Shown: piece after piece, positions 9,063-17,792 of the stretch
Layout of the letters: each line of letters opens with the position of its first letter
Position numbering within the stretch: the stretch's first letter is position 1
NCBI RefSeq assembly: GCF_001668615.1
Contig: NZ_LZMC01000057.1
Location: 1 to 64,000, forward strand
DNA: 64,000 bases
Source of the DNA: Mycobacterium sp. 1274761.0
Lineage (GTDB): Bacteria; Actinomycetota; Actinomycetes; Mycobacteriales; Mycobacteriaceae
Direction of reading: 5' to 3'
Position numbers and translations under genes: made by a program
Notes under the pieces: model-generated
What the model was told of the DNA's origin: nothing
What the model saw: only the letters and a program-made list of their open reading frames with translations
Databases searched by the model: none

Positions 9063-9880
9063 TGAGCACGCGCGCACGTGAGGAGCACAAGATCTTGTTG
9101 TCAGAGGCGCCGAAAGAGATTGCCGGGCATGGACTTCTGACCGGGAAGGTGGTGGTCGTGACCGCAGCGGCTGGCACCGGCATCGGTTCGGCGGTCGCGC
9201 GACGGGCCCTCGCCGAGGGTGCCGACGTGGTGGTATCCGACCACCACGAACGACGGCTGGGCGAAACCCGCGACCAACTGAGCGAACTCGGCCTCGGCCG
9301 CGTCGAAAGCGTCGTGTGCGACGTGACGTCGACGGCGCAGGTCGACGCGCTGGTCTCCTCGACGACCGCGCGCATGGGACGGCTCGACGTGCTGGTGAAC
9401 AACGCGGGTCTCGGCGGGCAGACGCCGGTCGTCGACATGACCGACGAGGAGTGGGACCGCGTCCTGAACGTGACGCTGACATCGGTGATGCGGGCGACGC
9501 GCGCGGCGCTGCGGTACTTCCGCGACGCCGACCACGGCGGCGTCATCGTCAACAACGCCAGCGTGCTCGGCTGGCGGGCACAGCATTCCCAGTCGCACTA
9601 CGCGGCGGCCAAAGCCGGCGTGATGGCGCTGACCCGGTGCAGCGCAATCGAAGCAGTCGAGTACGGTGTCCGAATCAATGCCGTCTCACCGAGCATCGCG
9701 CGGCACAAGTTCCTGGAGAAGACCAGCTCGGCGGACCTGCTGGACCGGCTGTCAGAGGGCGAGGCGTTCGGCCGCGCGGCCGAACCGTGGGAGGTTGCCG
9801 CCACCATCGCGTTCCTCGCCAGCGACTATTCCAGTTACCTGACCGGAGAAGTGATCTCGGTGTCGAGCCAACGCGCATGA
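9062..9880 (+). CDS. ipdF: Short-chain dehydrogenase IpdF (Rv3559c-like)
   Basis: SDR of 272 aa with GTGIGSAVARRAL near residue 38, LVNNAG near residue 115, a Ser in NNASVLGW and the catalytic YAAAK. In M. tuberculosis Rv3559c (IpdF) oxidises the 5-hydroxy group of an indene-carboxyl-CoA intermediate before ring opening by EchA20 (established for the ortholog; assigned here by position). An N-terminal extension of about 25 residues precedes the Rossmann fold. ATG overlaps the fadE30 stop, and its own stop overlaps the kstR2 ATG. Confidence 0.87.
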   Translation: MSTRAREEHKILLSEAPKEIAGHGLLTGKVVVVTAAAGTGIGSAVARRALAEGADVVVSDHHERRLGETRDQLSELGLGRVESVVCDVTSTAQVDALVSSTTARMGRLDVLVNNAGLGGQTPVVDMTDEEWDRVLNVTLTSVMRATRAALRYFRDADHGGVIVNNASVLGWRAQHSQSHYAAAKAGVMALTRCSAIEAVEYGVRINAVSPSIARHKFLEKTSSADLLDRLSEGEAFGRAAEPWEVAATIAFLASDYSSYLTGEVISVSSQRA

Positions 9881-10485
9881 CCGAACAGCCGCAGACGGTG
9901 AGCAGGCGCGACGAGCTTCTCGAGCTCGCCGCGGCGATGTTCGCCGAGCGCGGCCTGCGCGCTACCACGGTGCGCGACATCGCCGATTCGGCGGGCATCC
10001 TGTCGGGCAGCCTCTACCACCACTTCAAAAGCAAGGAGCAGATGGTCGAGGAAGTGCTGCGGGACTTCCTGGATTGGCTGTTCGGCCGCTACCGCGAAAT
10101 AGTCGACACCCAACCCAATCCGCTCGAACGGCTCAAGGGCCTCTTCATGGCGTCGTTCGAGGCGATCGAACATCGGCACGCGCAGGTCGTCATCTATCAG
10201 GACGAGGCCAAGCGGTTGTCGAACCTGCCGCAGTTCGACTTCGTCGAGGTCCGAAACAAAGAGCAGCGGCAGATGTGGCTGGATCTTCTGAATCAGGGGA
10301 TCGAGGAGAACTACTTCCGGCCCGACATCGATGTCGACCTGGTGTACCGGTTCATCCGCGACACCACATGGGTTTCGGTCCGGTGGTATCAGCCCGGCGG
10401 ACCGCTGACGGCTGAGGAAGTCGGCCGCCAGTACCTCGCTATCGTCCTAGGCGGAATCACCAACGAAGGAGCCAGTAATGCCTGA
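9877..10485 (+). CDS. kstR2: TetR-family repressor KstR2
   Basis: TetR-type regulator of 202 aa. The N-terminal helix-turn-helix reads TTVRDIADSAGILSGSLYHHF (residues about 28-48) and is followed by a helical ligand domain. KstR2 represses the HIP-degradation regulon and is released by HIP-CoA. Two perfect KstR2 boxes in this window (7884 and 17793) control the surrounding genes, including its own operon, so it is autoregulated. The start ATG 9877 overlaps the ipdF stop (ATGA); a longer frame upstream only reads antisense-like sequence inside ipdF. Its 3' end overlaps fadA6 by 8 bp. Confidence 0.93.
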   Translation: MTEQPQTVSRRDELLELAAAMFAERGLRATTVRDIADSAGILSGSLYHHFKSKEQMVEEVLRDFLDWLFGRYREIVDTQPNPLERLKGLFMASFEAIEHRHAQVVIYQDEAKRLSNLPQFDFVEVRNKEQRQMWLDLLNQGIEENYFRPDIDVDLVYRFIRDTTWVSVRWYQPGGPLTAEEVGRQYLAIVLGGITNEGASNA

Positions 10486-11626
10486 GGCATACGTCATCGA
10501 CGCCGTACGCACCGCCGTCGGTAAGCGGAACGGATCGCTTGCCGGTGTGCATCCCGTCGACCTCGGCGCCGCGGGGTGGCGGGGCTTGTTCGACCGGGTC
10601 GATGTCGATCCCGGTGCGGTCGATGACGTGATCGCCGGCTGCGTCGACGCTATCGGTCCGCAGGCGGGCAACATCGCGCGCCTGTCGTGGCTGGCGGCCG
10701 GCTATCCCGAAGAGGTGCCCGGTGTCACCGTCGACCGGCAGTGCGGATCCAGCCAGCAGGCGATCTCCTTTGGCGCACAAGCGATCATGTCCGGGACGGC
10801 TGACCTCATCGTGGCCGGCGGCATGCAGAACATGAGCCAAATCCCGATCTCGTCGGCGATGACCGTCGCCGAGCAGTTCGGCTTCACCTCGCCGACCAAC
10901 GAATCCAAGAGTTGGCTGCATCGCTACGGCGACCAGGAGATCTCGCAGTTCCGCGGGGCGGAGCTGATCGCCGACAAGTGGAACATCTCTCGCGAGGAGA
11001 TGGAGGAGTACTCGCTCACCAGCCATCAGCGCGCTCAGGAGGCGATCCGTTCGGGGTATTTCGAGAACGAGATCATTGCGGTCGAGGGTTTCGTCACCGA
11101 CGAAGGTCCGCGTGACACGTCGTTGGAGAAGATGGCCGGGCTGAAGACCCTCGTCGAGGGCGGCCGGTTGACCGCCGCGATGGCCAGCCAGATCTCCGAC
11201 GGCGCCAGTGCTGTGCTGCTCGCATCGGAGCAGGCCGTCAAAGACCACGGCCTCACGCCGCGCGCCCGGATCCACCACATCAGCGCCCGCGGTGCCGACC
11301 CGGTGTTCATGCTGACCGGTCCGATTCCGGCCACCCGTTATGCGCTTGACAAGACCGGGCTGTCGATCGACGACATCGACACCGTGGAGATCAACGAGGC
11401 GTTCGCACCCGTGGTCATTGCATGGCTGAAGGAGATCAAGGCCGACTCAGCGAAGGTCAACCCCGGTGGCGGCGCGATCGCACTCGGTCACCCGCTCGGT
11501 GCGACCGGTGCCAAGCTGTTCGCGACGATGCTCAACACCCTTGAGCGCACCGGCGGTCGCTACGGCCTGCAGACCATGTGCGAAGGCGGCGGCACCGCCA
11601 ACGTCACCATCATCGAACGCCTCTGA
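10478..11626 (+). CDS. fadA6: Thiolase FadA6
   Basis: Acetyl-CoA acetyltransferase of the degradative thiolase family (382 aa). The nucleophile lies in DRQCGSSQQA (Cys about 89); the His segment is GHPLGATGAK and the second Cys is in MCEGGGTANV. It catalyses CoA-dependent cleavage of a 3-ketoacyl-CoA late in HIP catabolism, giving acetyl-CoA. Last gene of the fadE30 operon; its ATG lies 8 bp inside the end of kstR2. It is followed by a long inverted repeat that probably ends transcription. Confidence 0.9.
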   Translation: MPEAYVIDAVRTAVGKRNGSLAGVHPVDLGAAGWRGLFDRVDVDPGAVDDVIAGCVDAIGPQAGNIARLSWLAAGYPEEVPGVTVDRQCGSSQQAISFGAQAIMSGTADLIVAGGMQNMSQIPISSAMTVAEQFGFTSPTNESKSWLHRYGDQEISQFRGAELIADKWNISREEMEEYSLTSHQRAQEAIRSGYFENEIIAVEGFVTDEGPRDTSLEKMAGLKTLVEGGRLTAAMASQISDGASAVLLASEQAVKDHGLTPRARIHHISARGADPVFMLTGPIPATRYALDKTGLSIDDIDTVEINEAFAPVVIAWLKEIKADSAKVNPGGGAIALGHPLGATGAKLFATMLNTLERTGGRYGLQTMCEGGGTANVTIIERL

Positions 11627-11633
11627 TATCCGC

Positions 11634-11690
11634 CGAAACGGAATTCCAGCACGCCTGCACTCGCATTTCCGGTGCCGGAATGTCGTTTCG
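11634..11690. terminator. Imperfect inverted repeat between convergent fadA6 and adh
   Basis: Arms 11634-11652 (CGAAACGGAATTCCAGCAC) and 11672-11690 (GTGCCGGAATGTCGTTTCG) pair at 16 of 19 positions around a 19-nt loop. It occupies almost the whole gap between two convergent stops, so a bidirectional terminator is likely. No U-tract is seen. It could also be a copy of a dispersed mycobacterial palindrome. Confidence 0.5.
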
Positions 11691-11700
11691 CGGAAGGACG

Positions 11701-12813
11701 TCAGTGGTCGTGGAGGACCACGCCGCGGATATTGCGGCCGGCCCGCATGTCCTCGTAGCCCTCGTTGACCTCGGCGAGCTTGTACTCATGCGTCACGGTC
11801 TCGTCGAGCAACAGCTTGCCCTCCCGGTAGAGGCTCAGCAGCCGCGGAATATCCGCGCGCGGATTGGCCTCGCCGTAGAGGCTGCCGAGCAGTCGCTTCT
11901 GGAAGAGGGTGAACATCATCATCCCCAGCGTTGGGGTGGTGTCGTTCATCGACGCGATCGCGGTCATGACGACCGCGCCGCCCTTGCGGATGATGTTGGC
12001 CGCGTCCTCGAGCATCGAGCCCTCCAACAGCCCTACGGTCAGGATCGCCGAGTCGGCCATTACGCCGCGCGTCAGCTCGGCAACCAACGCCGTCGCCTCC
12101 TCCAGTGAGGTGACGAAATGCGTCGCCCCGAACTGAAAAGCTTTGTCGCGCTTGGTCTCAATCGGATCCACGACGACGATCTTCTCGGCGCCCGCCAGCC
12201 GCGCACCCTGGATGGCGCCGCTGCCGATGCCGCCGAACCCGATCACGACGACGGTGTCGCCCGGGGACACGTCGGCGGTATTGACCGCCGAACCCCATCC
12301 GGTAGTGACACCGCAGCCGAGCAGACAGGCCCGCGACAGCGGAATGTCGTCGTCGATCTTGACGACGGACGCCTCCGGCACCGTGCCGTATTGGGAGAAC
12401 GTCCCGACCAGCGCCATCACCCCGACGTCTTGTCCGCGGGCTCGGCGTCGGTAGCTGCCGTCCAACTGGGTCCCCGTCATGATCATCGCGCCGAGGTCAC
12501 AGAGGTTCTGATGCCCGGTCGAGCAGAATCGGCAGCGCCCGCAGGCGGGCAGGAACGACGCGACGATGTGATCGCCGGGAGCCAGACCGACGACGCCAGG
12601 GCCGACCTCCTGCACGACACCCGCGCCCTCGTGGCCGCCGACAAGCGGAAGAGGAGCGGGCAGATCACCGGTGCGCACATGCTCGTCGGAGTGGCACAGC
12701 CCCGTCGCCTCCCAGGACACCAGCACTTCGCCGTTGCCGGGCGGATCAAGGTCGATCTCCTCGATGCTCCAGTCCGAACCGAATTCCCATAGAACCGCCG
12801 CATTGGTTTTCAC
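11701..12813 (-). CDS. NDMA-type zinc alcohol dehydrogenase
   Basis: Medium-chain zinc alcohol dehydrogenase (370 aa). The catalytic zinc ligands are in GLCHSDEH and GGHEGAG; the structural zinc lobe is CGRCRFCSTGHQNLC; the NAD-binding glycines are VVIGFGGIGSGAIQG. The overall layout resembles the actinobacterial NDMA-dependent alcohol dehydrogenases, which hold a tightly bound nicotinamide cofactor and oxidise alcohols to aldehydes. It sits in a block absent from the M. tuberculosis steroid region and has its own 56-bp upstream gap, so it may be regulated separately from the Kst genes. The physiological substrate is unknown. Confidence 0.82.
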   Translation of the reverse strand: MKTNAAVLWEFGSDWSIEEIDLDPPGNGEVLVSWEATGLCHSDEHVRTGDLPAPLPLVGGHEGAGVVQEVGPGVVGLAPGDHIVASFLPACGRCRFCSTGHQNLCDLGAMIMTGTQLDGSYRRRARGQDVGVMALVGTFSQYGTVPEASVVKIDDDIPLSRACLLGCGVTTGWGSAVNTADVSPGDTVVVIGFGGIGSGAIQGARLAGAEKIVVVDPIETKRDKAFQFGATHFVTSLEEATALVAELTRGVMADSAILTVGLLEGSMLEDAANIIRKGGAVVMTAIASMNDTTPTLGMMMFTLFQKRLLGSLYGEANPRADIPRLLSLYREGKLLLDETVTHEYKLAEVNEGYEDMRAGRNIRGVVLHDH

Positions 12814-12869
12814 GCGCCGAGTTTAGGAAAACGCCGCCTCGATTTCGGGGGAATGAAAAGCCTTACCGT

Positions 12870-13607
12870 TCAGTGCGCGAGCGCCAGCCCGCCCAGCGCG
12901 ATGATCCAGCTGGCGAAACTGCCGACAAGGAAGTACTCGGTCACGTCATCAATGCCGATGTTCCCGTTCTCGCGGGCCTTCTGGGCATTGATCTCCGGGA
13001 ACCGGATGATGCTCTTGGCTGCGACGACGGCCGTCGCAGCGGCGAGCTGACCGGCAAGCCCGAGCCCGAGAATGAGGATGCGCTCCATCGGGCCGAGCAG
13101 GCGCCCACCCTTGAGTCGGTCCGACGCCTGCGGTTGCCCTTCGGGTTTGACTGCGCCCACCGAGCCGAGCACCAGCCGCACCAACTGGTTACCCGTGACG
13201 AACTGCAGCAGCCCCGCCCCGATGACCATCAGCAGCCGATCCGGGCTGACGTCATCGATGCCATGCACCCCGCCCCACGTAGACCATCGCGCGACGAGCC
13301 CTCCCACGTCAGAAGCCAAACCGGACAACAGAATCAGCGTCGCCAACGCGACCCCGAAAACCGCCAGCGGGGCCCCCTCGTGCCTCCCGGCACGCTCCGC
13401 GCGCACACCCAGCAGGACCCACGCGACGCCGGCGACGGCCGCCACCGCCAGCAGTGGGAGGTCGCCGAGATGCCACAGCCCGGACAGCGCCGCGGTTGCG
13501 ACGACGGCGGTGGGCGCCACCACAGCAGGAATCCACACCGCGCCGGTCATCCGGCGGACCGTATCGGCGATGCCGATCGCGATCAGGAACACGGCGACGG
13601 CGCTCAC
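12870..13607 (-). CDS. Multi-spanning membrane protein paired with SatD
   Basis: A 245-aa hydrophobic protein without a recognised catalytic motif. Hydrophobic segments lie near residues 1-12, 20-45, 48-70, 78-98 and 125-145, then two near the C-terminus (LAGQLAAATAVVAAKSII and YFLVGSFASWIIALGGLAL). GTG 13607 overlaps the satD stop (GTGA), so the two are translationally coupled. Pairs of a SatD-family protein with a small membrane protein are common in bacteria, with unknown function. The open frame extends 125 codons upstream, antisense to nothing useful and inside satD, so the longer version is rejected. Confidence 0.7.
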   Translation of the reverse strand: MSAVAVFLIAIGIADTVRRMTGAVWIPAVVAPTAVVATAALSGLWHLGDLPLLAVAAVAGVAWVLLGVRAERAGRHEGAPLAVFGVALATLILLSGLASDVGGLVARWSTWGGVHGIDDVSPDRLLMVIGAGLLQFVTGNQLVRLVLGSVGAVKPEGQPQASDRLKGGRLLGPMERILILGLGLAGQLAAATAVVAAKSIIRFPEINAQKARENGNIGIDDVTEYFLVGSFASWIIALGGLALAH

Positions 13608-14254
13608 GGCATCCTCCGCAGGTACTCCGTCGCCAACACGATCAGGTCCAAACCGTCGCGGCCCGAGCGCTGCGAGACCGCCGACGCGCTGATGCCCTCC
13701 GCGGCGGCGATATCTCGTTTGGTCCGGTTCTTCAACAGTGCCTTCACTATCCGAGTCGATCGGTCGTCCAACGATCCAAGCAGGTGGTCCCGACAAATCA
13801 GCGCGGCGTTGATCGAGTCGACGTCGGTCCTGTCGGCGGCGGCCCGAAACGACGTGCGCACCAGCGCCAGCGCGGGCTGCCGCTGAGTCGACGCCGTCCA
13901 CTCGATTGCCTCCCGGGCGGCCCACCAGCCGGGCCCGTCCTGGATGCCTGCGGCCTCGTCGAGCATGGTGACCGCCCCCCACCCGATGCCGAAGCGCACG
14001 TCGATGTCCGACGCGACGGCCAACCGCAGCGACAGCGCCGCGTCGATGGCCAGACCGACGCGGGGGTACGCACCCTGGAACTCGTCGCCGACGGTGAATG
14101 CCGGCGGATCGACAGCCTGTGCGGCGACGTCGCGCAGCGCCTGGTTCAGCAGCCGGTGCACCCGGGCGCGGTCGGCGACCGTGCGAGAACCGACGACGTC
14201 TCCGATGAGGGTTGCCCGCACCGAAGATGAAGCCTTACCCTTCATCATATTCAT
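13604..14254 (-). CDS. SatD-family protein with C-terminal helix-turn-helix
   Basis: 216 aa. The N-terminal SatD-like domain has LIGDVVGSR near residue 17 and FTVGDEFQG near residue 53, elements conserved in the family, whose biochemical role is unclear. The last 50 residues (KNRTKRDIAAAEGISASAVSQR) look like a helix-turn-helix, so DNA binding is plausible (inference). The upstream region 14250-14296 is strikingly AT-rich for this genome and carries palindromes, which would fit autoregulation. It is coupled to the downstream membrane protein by a GTGA overlap and separates ipdC from fadA6, where M. tuberculosis has fdxB. Confidence 0.75.
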   Translation of the reverse strand: MNMMKGKASSSVRATLIGDVVGSRTVADRARVHRLLNQALRDVAAQAVDPPAFTVGDEFQGAYPRVGLAIDAALSLRLAVASDIDVRFGIGWGAVTMLDEAAGIQDGPGWWAAREAIEWTASTQRQPALALVRTSFRAAADRTDVDSINAALICRDHLLGSLDDRSTRIVKALLKNRTKRDIAAAEGISASAVSQRSGRDGLDLIVLATEYLRRMP

Positions 14255-14292
14255 ATGAAGAGTATAGCTTCAGTTTTACAAGATAAAGCTAT
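14250..14292. repeat. AT-rich palindromes upstream of satD
   Basis: TTCATATGAA (14250-14259) is a perfect palindrome overlapping the satD start. A second inverted repeat has arms ATAGCTT (14264-14270) and AAGCTAT (14286-14292). The stretch lies between the ipdC stop and satD and could be a satD operator or an ipdC terminator. Confidence 0.4.
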
Positions 14293-14296
14293 TAAC

Positions 14297-15367
14297 TTAA
14301 TCGATGAGGGCTGCGGCGGCCTGCAGGTGTTTGACCGCGTCGGTGACGATCCGCTCGATCAACTCGGCGCAGGACGGCAGGTCATCGAGGATGCCGGCCG
14401 CCTGACCTGACGCCAGCACGCCGGCATCGGTGTTGCCCTCGACCAGTCCGGCTTTGAGCAACATCGGAGTATTGGCCGCCATCACCACCTGCGACCAGGT
14501 GAGCTCCTTGCCATGGCGCATCTCCAACCCGTCGCTGATCATCGATCGCCACGTCATGCCGGACATCTTCTTGAACTTCTGGGCGTTGCGGACCGCCGCA
14601 GTGAAGCCACGCACCCGCGAACCGCTCTCGAGCTTTTCCACCAGCCCGGTGCGCAGCACGCGATGGGGCATGCCGTCGACCCGGGTGGAGACCACCGTGC
14701 CGTCGAGTCCCGCCTGCAGGTACCGCTGCTTGACGGCGTCGGGCACCGTCGAATCGGAGGTCAGCAGGAAGCGTGTACCCATCGCGACCCCCGCAGCGCC
14801 GTAGGACAGGGCGGCGGCCAGCCCTCGGCCGTCGAAGAATCCACCGGCGGCGACCACGGGTATGTCGGTGTCTTTCAACGCGTCCAGTACCGACGGCAGC
14901 AGCAACGTGGTGGCGATCGGCCCGGTGTGCCCACCGCCCTCGCCGCCCTGAACGATCACCGCGTCGGCGCCCCAGCCGGCCACCTTCTTGGCGTGCTTGG
15001 CCAGTCCCACCGACGGGATCACCACGACGCCCGCGTCTTTGAGCTTGGCGATCAGGTCGGGCTTCGGTGCCAGGGCAAACGAAGCTACCTTGACCCCTTC
15101 GCGGATCAGCAGGTCGATGCGCTCATTCGCATCACCCGCGTCGGCGCGGATGTTGATGCCGAACGGTTTGTCCGTCGCGGCCTTCACCTTTGTGACCGCG
15201 GTCTGCAGCTCGTCCAGCGTCATCGTCGCCGAGGCGAGAATGCCGAGGCCGCCGGCGTTCGAGGTCGCCGCCACCAGCCGCGCGCCGGCCACCCAGCCCA
15301 TGCCGGTCTGGACCACCGGATGCTCGATACCGACCAATTCGGTGAGCGGGGTCCGCAGCCGGCTCAT
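14297..15367 (-). CDS. ipdC: Flavin-dependent IpdC (nitronate monooxygenase fold)
   Basis: FMN-binding TIM-barrel protein of the 2-nitropropane dioxygenase family (356 aa) with HPVVQTGMGW at the N-terminus, GGLGILAS and the phosphate-binding VQGGEGGGHTG. In M. tuberculosis IpdC (Rv3553) dehydrogenates a 5-hydroxy-indane-carboxyl-CoA intermediate of HIP breakdown, not nitronates (established for the ortholog). Its ATG overlaps the ipdB stop (ATGA). It is the terminal gene of the echA20-ipdA-ipdB-ipdC operon, which is read from the KstR2 box at 17793. Confidence 0.9.
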   Translation of the reverse strand: MSRLRTPLTELVGIEHPVVQTGMGWVAGARLVAATSNAGGLGILASATMTLDELQTAVTKVKAATDKPFGINIRADAGDANERIDLLIREGVKVASFALAPKPDLIAKLKDAGVVVIPSVGLAKHAKKVAGWGADAVIVQGGEGGGHTGPIATTLLLPSVLDALKDTDIPVVAAGGFFDGRGLAAALSYGAAGVAMGTRFLLTSDSTVPDAVKQRYLQAGLDGTVVSTRVDGMPHRVLRTGLVEKLESGSRVRGFTAAVRNAQKFKKMSGMTWRSMISDGLEMRHGKELTWSQVVMAANTPMLLKAGLVEGNTDAGVLASGQAAGILDDLPSCAELIERIVTDAVKHLQAAAALID

Positions 15368-16113
15368 GATCGAATCTCTCTGTCCCGCAATGACTTGGGG
15401 TCGATCACCTCACGAAGCAGCTTGACTTCGTCGTCGGTGGGAAGCCGGGTCTCCGGCGCCTCGTCGAGGCCGTGCACATCGAAGGAGGTGTTCTCCCGGA
15501 CCTGCTCGGCTTCAATGCCGGGGTGCAGCGACACCGCCCGCATAGTGTGGTCGGGGCCGTTGAAGTCGAAGACGCCGAGGTTCGACACCACCCGGTAGAC
15601 GTCGACGAACCGGTAGGCCGGATTGCCGGGATCGACCTTGTCCCAGCCGATTCCGGAGACCACGTCGACATGAGCGCAGAACACCCGCTTGGAGTGATTG
15701 CCCACCCAGTAGCTGGTGGCGTGGTTGATGGAGTTGCCTGGGGCGCCCCGCACACCGAACATCTGCCGCGTCGGATGCTGCAGCGGCCCGAACGCCGAGA
15801 GATTCTGGTTGCCGAAGCGATCGATCTGGTTGGCCCCCATCACGACGTGGCGGCGTCCCCACGCCAGGGTTTCGAACACGCGCCCGAACGGCATCCAGCC
15901 CTCGATGGCGCCGGCCGCACCGAGGGCGGGCGTGTCGGCCAGCAGTCGGGCCTCGCCGTCGGTGAGCAGGATGTCGGGGGAGAACGTCAGGCGTGCCAGC
16001 CGGGCACCGATCGACACCATGTTGGCCATCGGGCTGACCATGATTTCGCCTGCGTCCCGGAACAATTCGGCGCAGGCGACGGCGCAGACCTCTGCGCGGG
16101 AAACCGAGATCAT
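15364..16113 (-). CDS. ipdB: COCHEA-CoA hydrolase subunit IpdB
   Basis: Class I CoA-transferase-fold beta subunit (249 aa) beginning ISVSRAEVCAVACAELFRD, with MVSPMANMVSIGARLA and the middle segment VVMGANQIDRFGNQN. With IpdA it forms the hydrolase that opens the last steroid ring of COCHEA-CoA, an unusual carbon-carbon hydrolysis by a CoA-transferase fold (known for the M. tuberculosis and Rhodococcus enzymes). ATG overlaps the ipdA stop, and its stop overlaps the ipdC ATG, consistent with fixed stoichiometry. Confidence 0.92.
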   Translation of the reverse strand: MISVSRAEVCAVACAELFRDAGEIMVSPMANMVSIGARLARLTFSPDILLTDGEARLLADTPALGAAGAIEGWMPFGRVFETLAWGRRHVVMGANQIDRFGNQNLSAFGPLQHPTRQMFGVRGAPGNSINHATSYWVGNHSKRVFCAHVDVVSGIGWDKVDPGNPAYRFVDVYRVVSNLGVFDFNGPDHTMRAVSLHPGIEAEQVRENTSFDVHGLDEAPETRLPTDDEVKLLREVIDPKSLRDREIRS

Positions 16114-17012
16114 TGCTGCTCTCCAGACTTTGCGCTCCTCGCGTCCGCGGCAAACTTGCGCACGGCTGCTTGGTAGTCCGCCTCGCTACCGGACAGATAC
16201 GTCTTGACGAACTCGGCCCAGGTCTCGTCTGAGCCGGCCGCCTCGGCATAGTGGCGCTGGAATTTCTCGTCGCGCTTGTAGTCGGGCTCGGCGGTGGTGA
16301 AGTGGGCACCGCCCGGGGCCTCGACGACACTGTCCACCATCATCCGGTTGATCAACAACGCCTGCGGTGGAACGGATTTCACCAGCTCCTCCGTTGGCAC
16401 CACTCGCTCGACCGAGAGGAACCGCCGCTGCGCGGCCATCAGATAGAGGTCATCGAAGTACGGATCGATGCCGGTATAGGCCGCGTTGCCGCGCTCGTCG
16501 CCGATGTTCATGTGGACGAATGCCGCGTCGAGGTTCAGTGCGGGCATCGCGATGAGTTCCTCATGGCCGCCCTCGGTGGGGTATGGCGATGTCACGGTCT
16601 TGAGTTCGTCACCCCAGAACGCGCGCACATCGCTGCCGAGACCGGCGCGGATCGGCAGAAACGGAAGCCGTTGCGCCGCAGCCTGCAAGCCGCACCGCAG
16701 CATGCCTTCGTCCATCTCGCGCGATTCGATCGAACCGCTGGTGCGCGCCTTGGCGAACCAGGGGTCGTAGAACGGCGGCGAATCAAGCGATACGAAGCCG
16801 TAGTAGACCCGCTTGACCTTGCCCGCCGAGCACAGCAGTCCGATGTCCGGGCCGCCGTAGGTCACCACGGTCAGGTCGGTGACATCGCTGCGCAGCAGCG
16901 CTCGCACGAACGCCATCGGTTTGCGTCGCGACCCCCAGCCGCCGATGCCGATGGTCATACCGCTCTCGATGGCGGCGACAGCCTCGTCGGGAGTCGTTCT
17001 CTTGTCTGTCAT
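16110..17012 (-). CDS. ipdA: COCHEA-CoA hydrolase subunit IpdA
   Basis: Alpha subunit of the CoA-transferase-fold hydrolase IpdAB (300 aa). It starts MTDKRTTPDEAVAAIESGM and has the CoA-transferase glycine segment IGIGGWGSRRKPM and a Glu-rich stretch SIESREMDEGM near residues 94-104 in the region of the active site. ATG 17012 overlaps the echA20 stop (ATGA); the longer frame to 17519 lies antisense-like inside echA20 and is rejected. It cleaves the remaining carbocycle formed after EchA20 opens ring D. Confidence 0.92.
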   Translation of the reverse strand: MTDKRTTPDEAVAAIESGMTIGIGGWGSRRKPMAFVRALLRSDVTDLTVVTYGGPDIGLLCSAGKVKRVYYGFVSLDSPPFYDPWFAKARTSGSIESREMDEGMLRCGLQAAAQRLPFLPIRAGLGSDVRAFWGDELKTVTSPYPTEGGHEELIAMPALNLDAAFVHMNIGDERGNAAYTGIDPYFDDLYLMAAQRRFLSVERVVPTEELVKSVPPQALLINRMMVDSVVEAPGGAHFTTAEPDYKRDEKFQRHYAEAAGSDETWAEFVKTYLSGSEADYQAAVRKFAADARSAKSGEQQ

Positions 17013-17764
17013 CGATCCCCTTTGTCCGTTCCGGCGAACGCGTCGCGATGCTCGTCGGACACCCCGGAGAGGTTGAGCTCGAATGTGAAGCCCTGCTCCA
17101 TCCGGTAGCTGGAGTTGACCTTCTGCACGTCGATGAAGTTCAAGGCCTCCTTGGCCGCCCGTATCACCCGGGTATCCTTCGACGCGATATCCCGCGCGAC
17201 GCGCAGCGCCGACTCGTCGAGCTCCGCTCGCGGCACCACCTCGTGCACCGACCCGAAACGGTGCAGGGTCGCGGCGTCGACGGTGGCGGCGGTAAAGAAC
17301 AGCCGCCGCATCATGTGTTGCGGCACTAGCCGTGACAGGTGGGTGGCCGCACCGAGCGCACCGCGTTCCACCTCGGGCAGGCCGAAGGTCGCGTCGTCGG
17401 AGGCGACGATCACGTCGGCGTTGCCCACCAGCCCGATGCCGCCGCCCACACAGAATCCGTTGACTGCGGCCACGACCGGGACCGCACACTCGTACACCGC
17501 GCGGAACGCCTCGAAGCAACCGCGGTTGGCGTCGATCAGCGCGGTGAAACCCTCGGTATTTTGCATCTCTTTGATGTCGACGCCGGCGTTGAACCCGCGG
17601 CCCTCGGCACGCAGGATCACGACGTGGGTGGACTGGTCACGGCCGGCGGCGGTGATCGCGTCGGCGAGCTCGAACCAACCGCGGGACGGGATCGCGTTGA
17701 CGGGCGGGTAGTCGACGGTGACCGAGGCGATGCCCGGCTCCACCGTTTTAGTGGTGATCGTCAT
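17009..17764 (-). CDS. echA20: Ring-opening crotonase EchA20
   Basis: Crotonase-superfamily protein (251 aa) with oxyanion-hole segments FNAGVDIKEM near residue 60 and VNGFCVGGGIGLVGNADV near residue 105. In M. tuberculosis EchA20 hydrolyses HIEC-CoA, opening ring D. It is the first gene of the minus-strand ipd operon. The 57-bp gap to the divergent SDR gene holds a KstR2 box, so both directions should be induced by HIP-CoA. Confidence 0.9.
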   Translation of the reverse strand: MTITTKTVEPGIASVTVDYPPVNAIPSRGWFELADAITAAGRDQSTHVVILRAEGRGFNAGVDIKEMQNTEGFTALIDANRGCFEAFRAVYECAVPVVAAVNGFCVGGGIGLVGNADVIVASDDATFGLPEVERGALGAATHLSRLVPQHMMRRLFFTAATVDAATLHRFGSVHEVVPRAELDESALRVARDIASKDTRVIRAAKEALNFIDVQKVNSSYRMEQGFTFELNLSGVSDEHRDAFAGTDKGDR

Positions 17765-17792
17765 GGAGGCTCCTGCAGGGGTCGGCTACCTA

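Noticed and set aside
12870-13982. 370-codon version of the SatD-associated membrane protein
   Set aside because: The upstream 125 codons lie inside satD and are low-complexity Arg/Gly; the GTG at 13607 with GTGA overlap is the natural start.
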